Assembly: GCA_019233165.1 (NCBI GenBank)
Contig: JAFAMS010000150.1
Location: 1-11,604, forward strand
Source: Vulcanimicrobiota bacterium
Lineage (GTDB): Bacteria; Vulcanimicrobiota; Vulcanimicrobiia; Vulcanimicrobiales; Vulcanimicrobiaceae
DNA length: 11,604 nt
Direction: 5' to 3'
Shown: one piece after another, positions 6,657 through 11,604 of the stretch
How positions within the stretch are numbered: the first letter of the stretch is position 1
How the letters are laid out: every line of letters starts with the position of its first letter
The notes under the pieces: generated by a model
Seen by the model: the letters and a program-made list of their open reading frames with translations, nothing else
What the model was told of the DNA's origin: nothing
Database searches by the model: none
Position numbers and translations under genes: made by a program

Positions 6657-8713
6657 TTCTGCGAGGCGCCGCCCGCATCGCGACCGCCGTGGTGGGCGTT
6701 TCGTCTCTGGCATGTATCGCTGCCGTAGCCGTCATCGAACCGGCTGATGCAACCGTTCGCCAATCGATCGACTGGAAGATTTCAGCGGCAATGGTCGAGG
6801 CTAGGTGCGAGCGCGAGATCGGCATCGCAAGACGCCGCATCGACCGGATCGTTCGGACGCCCGGACGCAGGACCGCGCAATCGTTTTTGATCCCGCTCGA
6901 GGACGCCGAAGCGGATCTCAACGACCGGCTCGTCGCCGAGCGGTTCTTGTTCTACGTCTCGACGTCGAAGCCGGTGCGCGACGCGTCGCAAGGCTGCGAG
7001 AACGAGATCACGTCATTCCTCTCCGAGACCGGCGCGCGACCGGACGTGTTCCGGGGACTTAAGGAAGTGCAAGCCGGCCGAACGGCGACGTCGCCCTATC
7101 AGCAGAAGCTCTTGCAGATCCGGCTGAATGCCGCCCTTCGCGACGGCGCGGGACTCGACGCCTCGGGGCGGCGCACCTTCGTCGCGCTCGCCCAAGAGCT
7201 CACCCCCCTCGAGCTCGAGTTCGAAGCGAACCTTGCTGACGAGCGTGCGACTATCGAGATCCGGCCGAACCAAACGGCCGGGTTGCCGCGCGATTTCGTT
7301 GCGACGCTCGAGCGCAAGCCCGGCGGCACGCTCGTCGTCCCGGTCGAAGAGGCGACGTCGGGCTTGTTTCTGAGCGAAGCGCGCGACCCGGCGGCGCGCA
7401 AGGCGTTTTTCGTCGCGTTCGAACGGCGCGGCGGGAAAGAAAACGTTCGGCTTCTCGAGCGCGCGCTCGCGATTCGCTTTCAGCTCGCGCACCTGCTGCA
7501 CTACCCGAGCTGGGCGGCGTACCAGCTCGACGACAAGATGGCGCGCACGCCCGCGCGCGTTCTCTCTTTCCTCGACGACCTAGAATCAAAGCTCAAAGTC
7601 GGCGCGCGAGAGCACGTGGCGGAGCTCGCCGCCTTGAAAGGCGCGCCGGTCCAGCCCTGGGACGTCGCGTACTACGACAGGATTCTGTACAAATCGCGCT
7701 ACGACGTCGACGAAGAGGCGATCCGACAATACTTCCCGGCACAGCACACGATCGACGCTGCGTTGGCCCTCTATGCGAAGATATTGAACATTCGATTCGA
7801 GCGCGGCGCCGACGACGGCTGGGTCAAGGCTCCGGCGGTCCTCCACTATCGCGTCTTCGACGGGGCGACCGGGAGCTTCATCGGCGATACCTACTTCGAT
7901 CTCTATCCCCGTCCCGACAAGTACGGTCACTTCGCGAACTGGGATTTGCTGCCCGCGCGCGTCGTGCAGCCGGGGAGACACCGCGCGCCGCTCTCGGTGA
8001 TCGTCGGCAATTGGAACCCGCCGTCCGCCGGAAAGCCCTCACTTCTCTCCCACGAAGAGGTCGAGACGTTCTTCCACGAGTTCGGACACAACCTCGCTTC
8101 GCTGCTCGCCACCGCGCCGTACGAGACGCTGTCGACCGCGATCCGGCACGACTTCGTCGAGGCGCCGTCGCAGATGTTCGAAAACTGGACGTGGGAGCCG
8201 TCGATCCTGCGAGAGATCACGCGAAAATGGGACACGGGCGAACCGATGCCCGAGAACCTGATCGGCAAGCTCGTCGCGTCGCGTTACGTCGGAAGCGGCT
8301 ACAGCTACGCCGAGCAGACGTTCCATTCACTCGTCGACATGCAGTACCACATGGCGCCTGCGCCTCGAGTCGACACGACCGCAGTCTGGGCGTCGACCCA
8401 GAACAAATCGATGCCGTTGCGGTTCGTCGCCGGAACGTATCCGCAAGCCTCGATAGGGCACTTCATGGGCGGATACGACGCGGGAATCTACGGCTATTTG
8501 TGGGCGCGCGTCTACGCGCAGGACATGTTCTCGCGCTTCCAGCGCGACGGCTTGGAGTCGGCGGAAGCAGGCAAAGCGTACCGGGAGCTGATTCTCGAAC
8601 CGGCCGCAACCTACGAACCGGATGTCGAGGTGGAGCGCTTCCTCGGCCGGCCGATGATGCCGAAGGCGTTCTACGACGCCCTCGGCATCAGTGCCGGCAA
8701 GACGGGCTCTTAG
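6623..8713 (+). CDS. Exported M3-family zinc oligopeptidase (thimet oligopeptidase/Dcp-like)
   Basis: A zinc metallopeptidase of about 696 residues, close to Dcp and thimet oligopeptidase in length, cleaving short peptides within a deep channel. Zinc ligands and catalytic Glu are present: FFHEFGHN with H485, E486 and H489, and third ligand E513 in HDFVEAPSQMFENW. The upstream WDVAYYDRILYKSRY and DTYFDLYPRPDKYGH segments and the downstream GGYDAGIYGYLWARVYAQDM are M3A hallmarks. The usual GYDAGYYGYLW motif has Ile at position 622 in place of Tyr. Residues 9-44 (arginine-containing, then a hydrophobic stretch ending EPADA) look like a signal peptide, so the enzyme is probably periplasmic. The ATG at 6623 is chosen for this signal, but it lacks a ribosome binding site and overlaps the upstream fragment by 34 bp. 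GTG 6689 or a rare CTG 6659 behind GAGGT are alternatives. Its stop interlocks with the next gene. Confidence 0.9.
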   Translation: MHNDPGLGREVILRGAARIATAVVGVSSLACIAAVAVIEPADATVRQSIDWKISAAMVEARCEREIGIARRRIDRIVRTPGRRTAQSFLIPLEDAEADLNDRLVAERFLFYVSTSKPVRDASQGCENEITSFLSETGARPDVFRGLKEVQAGRTATSPYQQKLLQIRLNAALRDGAGLDASGRRTFVALAQELTPLELEFEANLADERATIEIRPNQTAGLPRDFVATLERKPGGTLVVPVEEATSGLFLSEARDPAARKAFFVAFERRGGKENVRLLERALAIRFQLAHLLHYPSWAAYQLDDKMARTPARVLSFLDDLESKLKVGAREHVAELAALKGAPVQPWDVAYYDRILYKSRYDVDEEAIRQYFPAQHTIDAALALYAKILNIRFERGADDGWVKAPAVLHYRVFDGATGSFIGDTYFDLYPRPDKYGHFANWDLLPARVVQPGRHRAPLSVIVGNWNPPSAGKPSLLSHEEVETFFHEFGHNLASLLATAPYETLSTAIRHDFVEAPSQMFENWTWEPSILREITRKWDTGEPMPENLIGKLVASRYVGSGYSYAEQTFHSLVDMQYHMAPAPRVDTTAVWASTQNKSMPLRFVAGTYPQASIGHFMGGYDAGIYGYLWARVYAQDMFSRFQRDGLESAEAGKAYRELILEPAATYEPDVEVERFLGRPMMPKAFYDALGISAGKTGS

Positions 8714-9390
8714 AGCGCGCGCTGCCCGACGACGCGTCCCTGCGGCGGCGTCGTGTCGTCGCCGTAGCCCCACACCCCGTTGAACGAGTTGTTGTCGCCG
8801 TTGAACCAGTACGAGAACCAGCCTGCCCGGCTCTTGTCGGCGTTCGTCCAGCGGGCGCGAACTTTATCCTTGGTACGGAATTTGCCGTTGATGACGATAT
8901 TGTTGATATCGCAGACCGTCGACGGCCCGGATTGCTTACACGTCATGTCACCCGCGAACGGGCTCGTTCCACCGGCAGCGGTGATGTTCCATTTTCCCGC
9001 CGCAGTGATCGCCGACGGCGGCAAGTACTTGTTGCCGACGAACGAGCCGTTCGGTTTGCGACCGTTGTAGCCCCACTCGCCGTTGAAGCTGTGACCGTTA
9101 GGGCTCACATAGACCGTGAGCCATCCCGCGCCCCCCGGGCCTTTCCAGTTTCCGTTTATTTGTGAGTCGGTGACGAACGTGCCGGTAAAGCCGTTGCCGT
9201 TCGAGGCGTTTTGCCCGACGACGCCGTTACCGTTTTGGGTCAAGGTGATCTTGCTGGTCGCGGTTCCGTTCAACCCCGACTGCTCGACCGTCCAATTGCC
9301 CGCAATGTTCGGCGGCGCCGCGAGCGCCGCACCCGGTGCCAACGTTCCAAACGCAAACGCGCCGATGAAGACTAGAATAAGACGTTTCAC
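8710..9390 (-). CDS. Secreted protein of two tandem copies of an unrecognised domain
   Basis: A 226-residue protein with a clear signal peptide (MKRLILVFIGAF..., predicted cleavage after ALA at residue 24). The mature part is two copies of one roughly 95-residue domain, about 30-123 and 131-226. Both share AG-[NK]-W at the start, a central G-x-F-x-T segment with W, then AGW and SFNG-x-WGY (101-108 and 202-209), ending P-x-G-x-x-VG. The pattern of Gly and aromatic residues suggests small beta-rich folds. Copy one is Asn/Gly-rich and nearly uncharged; copy two is rich in Lys, Arg and Asp and has two cysteines (C151, C160) that could form a disulfide after export. The GTG start at 9390 has a strong ribosome binding site. 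The family is not recognised; an avidin- or lipocalin-like barrel is only a guess. Confidence 0.8.
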   Translation of the reverse strand: MKRLILVFIGAFAFGTLAPGAALAAPPNIAGNWTVEQSGLNGTATSKITLTQNGNGVVGQNASNGNGFTGTFVTDSQINGNWKGPGGAGWLTVYVSPNGHSFNGEWGYNGRKPNGSFVGNKYLPPSAITAAGKWNITAAGGTSPFAGDMTCKQSGPSTVCDINNIVINGKFRTKDKVRARWTNADKSRAGWFSYWFNGDNNSFNGVWGYGDDTTPPQGRVVGQRAL

Positions 9391-9395
9391 GATTT

Positions 9396-9405
9396 CCTCT
9401 CCTCC
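9396..9405 (-). promoter_or_regulatory. Strong ribosome binding site deciding a GTG start
   Basis: On the minus strand this reads GGAGGAGAGG, ending five bases before GTG at 9390..9388. It contains two overlapping purine-rich Shine-Dalgarno cores and is the clearest ribosome binding site in the window. It suggests high expression of the duplicated-domain secreted protein. Confidence 0.7.
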
Positions 9406-9485
9406 GGAGTTACGTCGAACGCTTCTGTTCGTGAACGCGGCGCCCTGCGCGTTCCGGATTTCGTCGCGTTTGTCGTTTTTCGGAT

Positions 9486-9500
9486 AGCGCGTGCAGCGCT
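9486..9500. promoter_or_regulatory. Inverted repeat upstream of the solute-binding protein gene
   Basis: AGCGC-GTGCA-GCGCT has perfect 5-bp arms about 40 bp before the likely start codon of the plus-strand gene. It could be an operator within the 150-bp divergent spacer. In GC-rich DNA such short arms often arise by chance, so support is weak. Confidence 0.2.
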
Positions 9501-9520
9501 CGTTGGCTACACTATGCCCC

Positions 9521-9527
9521 GGGAGGG
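9521..9527 (+). promoter_or_regulatory. Ribosome binding site selecting the downstream start of the solute-binding protein
   Basis: GGGAGGG lies 10 bases before GTG 9538 and 13 before ATG 9541. It sits inside the frame if ATG 9514 were used, which argues for the downstream start. Confidence 0.5.
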
Positions 9528-9540
9528 TCTGAACCGGGTG

Positions 9541-10410
9541 ATGAGATCGGCACTAAGAACTGCGGCCGTAGTCGCAGCCGCACTTGCGCTCGCACATGGA
9601 GGCGCGTCCGCACAGGGTACCCCCGGCGGAACGCTCGACCGCATTCGTGCGAGCAAGACGATCCGGATCGCCTACCGCGCCGACGCGGTCCCGTTTTCGT
9701 TCCGAAATTCGGCCGGGCAGCCGGCCGGATTCATGGTCGATCTCTGCAAAGCGGTCGCGGCGCGCGTCGGGCAGCAGCTGAGCATTCCGTCGATCAACCT
9801 TTCGTACGTGCTCGTCACCGCCGCGGACCGCTTCGACGCGGTCCGTCAAGGGCGGGCGGACCTGTTGTGCGAGCCGACGTCGGCAACGCTGGCGCGGCGC
9901 GAGATCGTCGACTTTTCGACCGCCACGTACATCGACGGCGCCGGGCTGCTCGTGCGCGGCGACGGACCTCGGAGCTTTCAGGGGCTCGCGGGGCAACAGA
10001 TCGGCGTCCTCGCCGGCACGACGACCGAAGAAGGGCTGCGCAACAGCCTGAAAGCGGCCGGAGTCACGGCAACGATCGTTCCCGCAACGACGCACGCCGA
10101 CGGAATCGCGATGCTCGATGCGGGAAAGATCTCGGCGTACTTCGGCGACCGCGGGATCTTGCAGTTCCTGGTCTTGCAAAGCAAAGATCCCGGCAAGCTC
10201 GCGCTCGCGGACCAGTACTTCTCGGTCGAACCGTACGCGCTCGGGCTTCCACGCGGCGACGAGAACTTTCGGTTGGCGGTCGACCGCGCGCTGAGCCGGA
10301 TCTACCGCTCGGGTGAGATCAGCGCGCTCTTCGCAAGCACCTTCGGCGGCAACGCGGCACCCAGCCAGATCTTGCAGACGCTCTACGTGATCGCCGCTTA
10401 TCCCGAGTGA
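9541..10410 (+). CDS. Periplasmic amino-acid-type solute-binding protein (SBP_bac_3), orphan
   Basis: A 289-residue exported receptor of the polar amino acid ABC transporter family (PF00497). The signal peptide MRSALRTAAVVAAALALAHG ends in ASA at residues 22-24. The family motif GFMVDLCKAVA (63-73) and the block DLLCEPTSATLARREIVDFS (107-126), with the usual ligand-carboxylate arginine region, are present. IGVLAGTTTEEGLRNSL and ISAYFGDRG follow as in GltI-like proteins. C69 and C110 could form a disulfide. ATG 9541 (or GTG 9538) is preferred over ATG 9514 because of the GGGAGGG sequence and because it puts arginines at the N-terminus. No permease or ATPase of the matching HAAT-unrelated family lies next to it; its partner must be elsewhere, or it may have a signalling role. 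The 3' end overlaps the converging DHOD-like gene by 13 bp. Confidence 0.9.
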   Translation: MRSALRTAAVVAAALALAHGGASAQGTPGGTLDRIRASKTIRIAYRADAVPFSFRNSAGQPAGFMVDLCKAVAARVGQQLSIPSINLSYVLVTAADRFDAVRQGRADLLCEPTSATLARREIVDFSTATYIDGAGLLVRGDGPRSFQGLAGQQIGVLAGTTTEEGLRNSLKAAGVTATIVPATTHADGIAMLDAGKISAYFGDRGILQFLVLQSKDPGKLALADQYFSVEPYALGLPRGDENFRLAVDRALSRIYRSGEISALFASTFGGNAAPSQILQTLYVIAAYPE

Positions 10411-11408
10411 GTGGCCGCCGTAAACGTCTGTAAGATCCGGATGTAGTTCGCGCGCTCGAACGCGACCGGGTCGGCGACGCGCGCGTGGCTGAACATCCCG
10501 CGGATCGCGTCGACCGAGCGATACCCGCGCGTGTCCAGCCAAAACTGAAGCCCGTCGACGAGCGTTGCCATGTGATCGAGGCCGTTCCGTAGCAGCGCCG
10601 AGGTCGTCATCACGACGTCGGCTCCCGCGAGGAGGTATTTGACGACTTCGTCCGAGCTTTCGACCCCGCTGGTCGCGGCCAAATCGACCTTGAGATTCCC
10701 GGAGAGGAGCGCGATCCACAGGAGCGGGAGCCGAATCTCGTGCTTTCGGCTCAATTCGAGATCGTGACGGAGTGCGAGCTCGTCGAGGTCGATGTCCGGC
10801 TGATAGAACCGATTGAACAGGACGAGCGCGTCCGCGCCGGCGCGCTGCAACCTCCGTGCGAACGCGCCGAGCGAGCTGAAATAGGGCCCGAGCTTCACGG
10901 CGACCGGGATATCGATCGACTCCGCGACGCTGCCGACGATCTCTGCATATCGCTTCTCAACGTCGAGCGGGCCGAGCGTGAGGTCCGCGGGTATGAAGTA
11001 GACGTTGAGCTCGAGCGCGCTCGCTCCGGCGCGTTCGATCTCTTTCGCATAGTCGACCCAACCGCGCCCCGTCGCTCCGTTGAGGCTCGCGATCACCGGA
11101 ATCTGTAGCGCCTTTCGCGCGCGCTGCACGAGATCCAAGTAACGCTCGGTTCCGAGTAAGTAGCGCTCGGGGCTCGGGAAATAGCTGAACGCCTCGGCGC
11201 CGCTCTCGCTCCCGGCATCCATGAGGCTGAGGACCTCGTGGCGTTCCGCATCGATCTGCTCTTCGAAGACCGAAGGGAGGACGACCGCCGCCGCCCCGTA
11301 TTCCTCGAGCGCGGCGAGATTGTCGACGTCGCGGTTGAGCGGCGAGGCCGAGGCGACGATCGGATTGCGCAGCCGCAATCCCATGTACGTCGTCGCGAGA
11401 TCGCTCAT
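10398..11408 (-). CDS. Dihydroorotate dehydrogenase-like flavoprotein coupled to nifJ
   Basis: A 336-residue TIM-barrel protein of the DHOD superfamily, expected to bind FMN. The N-terminus TYMGLRLRNPIVASASPL (7-24), PVIASLNG (104-111), VAVKLGPYF (169-177) with K172, LVLFNRFYQPDID (195-207) and the phosphate-site region AGADVVMTTSALLRNG support this. The loop carrying the catalytic base in true DHODs (N-x-S-C-P-N) reads NVYFIPAD here (135-142), with Phe at the Cys position and no second Asn. Conversion of dihydroorotate is therefore unlikely. This matches the DHOD-like group commonly found next to pyruvate:ferredoxin oxidoreductase, whose reaction is not established to my knowledge. The ATG overlaps the nifJ stop (ATGA), so the two are translationally coupled; an electron-transfer role with PFOR is inference. 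Confidence 0.88.
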   Translation of the reverse strand: MSDLATTYMGLRLRNPIVASASPLNRDVDNLAALEEYGAAAVVLPSVFEEQIDAERHEVLSLMDAGSESGAEAFSYFPSPERYLLGTERYLDLVQRARKALQIPVIASLNGATGRGWVDYAKEIERAGASALELNVYFIPADLTLGPLDVEKRYAEIVGSVAESIDIPVAVKLGPYFSSLGAFARRLQRAGADALVLFNRFYQPDIDLDELALRHDLELSRKHEIRLPLLWIALLSGNLKVDLAATSGVESSDEVVKYLLAGADVVMTTSALLRNGLDHMATLVDGLQFWLDTRGYRSVDAIRGMFSHARVADPVAFERANYIRILQTFTAATHSG

Positions 11409-11604
11409 GCCGGGAACCGATGCCCTTCGAGCGCGGCGAGCTCTTCGTACTGGCGGTACTTCTCGCTGACGGCGGCTTGCGCGGCGGCCATGACGCCCTC
11501 GGCCTCCGACGGACGGGAGAGCGTCAACGCCTTGAAGCGAATCTCGTTGTAGGCGTAGTCCTTGAGCTTCATCGTCGGACGCGGCGAGTCGAGCCGGAAT
11601 GGGT
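11405..11604 (-). CDS. nifJ: Pyruvate:ferredoxin (flavodoxin) oxidoreductase, C-terminal fragment
   Basis: The minus-strand frame enters from the right edge and ends at TGA 11407..11405. The 65 visible residues include PFRLDSPRPTMKLKDYAYNE, then IRFKALTLSRPSEAEGVM, and end with YEELAALEGHRFPA. The phrase PF-x-LDS-x-x-PT-x-x-L-x-DY-x-YNE-x-R is the characteristic C-terminus of NifJ/PFOR. This enzyme oxidatively decarboxylates pyruvate to acetyl-CoA and CO2, reducing ferredoxin or flavodoxin in the cytoplasm. The catalytic thiamine-diphosphate and Fe-S domains lie outside the window. Its stop overlaps the start of the DHOD-like gene. Confidence 0.88.
   Translation of the reverse strand, partial: PFRLDSPRPTMKLKDYAYNEIRFKALTLSRPSEAEGVMAAAQAAVSEKYRQYEELAALEGHRFPA

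Noticed and set aside
6362..6763. Minus-strand frame with a Gly-Val repeat (GSGVGVGDGVGVGV)
   Set aside because: The repeat is the reverse complement of the Thr-Pro linker; the plus strand carries recognisable Ig-like phrases, so the minus frame is a shadow.
8011..9165. Plus-strand frame of 384 codons overlapping the M3 peptidase 3' end and the secreted protein
   Set aside because: It overlaps two convincing genes in other frames and shows only Arg-rich, motif-free sequence.
9416..9431. CGAAC-N6-GTTCG inverted repeat resembling the Gram-positive LexA (SOS) box
   Set aside because: The known box has four bases between the half-sites, not six, and the neighbouring genes are not DNA-damage functions. 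Short CGAAC/GTTCG pairs are common in GC-rich DNA.
9553..10719. Minus-strand frame of 388 codons opposite the amino-acid-binding protein
   Set aside because: It is antisense to a clear SBP_bac_3 gene, with no recognisable domains.
1..11604. Possible CRISPR array, tRNA, rRNA or insertion sequence
   Set aside because: No regularly spaced repeats, cloverleaf-like segments, rRNA stretches, transposase frames or flanking inverted repeats were seen by eye.

Overview
The window is GC-rich bacterial DNA with no RNA genes, CRISPR array or recognisable insertion sequence. It is very tightly packed: every same-strand neighbour pair except one overlaps or nearly overlaps, and all three tail-to-tail gene pairs overlap at their stop codons. 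The gene set (HAAT/Liv-type ABC transporter, extradiol dioxygenase, arylamine N-acetyltransferase, exported M3 peptidase, pyruvate:ferredoxin oxidoreductase with its DHOD-like partner, Pro-Thr-linked Ig-like secreted protein debris) suggests a free-living, probably uncultured soil-type heterotroph. The taxon cannot be fixed from sequence reading alone.

Left block, minus strand (1-4479): a five-gene branched-chain-amino-acid-type ABC transporter in the order livH, livM, livG, livF, livJ-like (read right to left), with every junction overlapping. It runs into a further reading frame cut by the left edge.

Centre (4480-6235): a 41-bp divergent spacer carrying a perfect palindrome separates livH from a plus-strand type I extradiol ring-cleavage dioxygenase. 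This gene converges on a minus-strand arylamine N-acetyltransferase, with interlocked stop codons. An aromatic uptake and cleavage role for transporter plus dioxygenase is a reasonable inference; no other ring-degradation enzyme is in view.

Right of centre (6236-10410): a 5'-truncated remnant of a secreted Ig-like (Big-type) protein with a Pro-Thr linker, then an exported thimet-oligopeptidase-like M3 peptidase (+). Next come a secreted protein built from two tandem copies of one unrecognised domain (-) and an orphan periplasmic amino-acid-type solute-binding protein (+). These three intact products all carry export signals, suggesting envelope peptide or amino-acid handling.

Right end (10398-11604, minus strand): a dihydroorotate-dehydrogenase-like flavoprotein lacking the DHOD catalytic cysteine is translationally coupled to the C-terminus of pyruvate:ferredoxin oxidoreductase (nifJ), which enters from the right edge.
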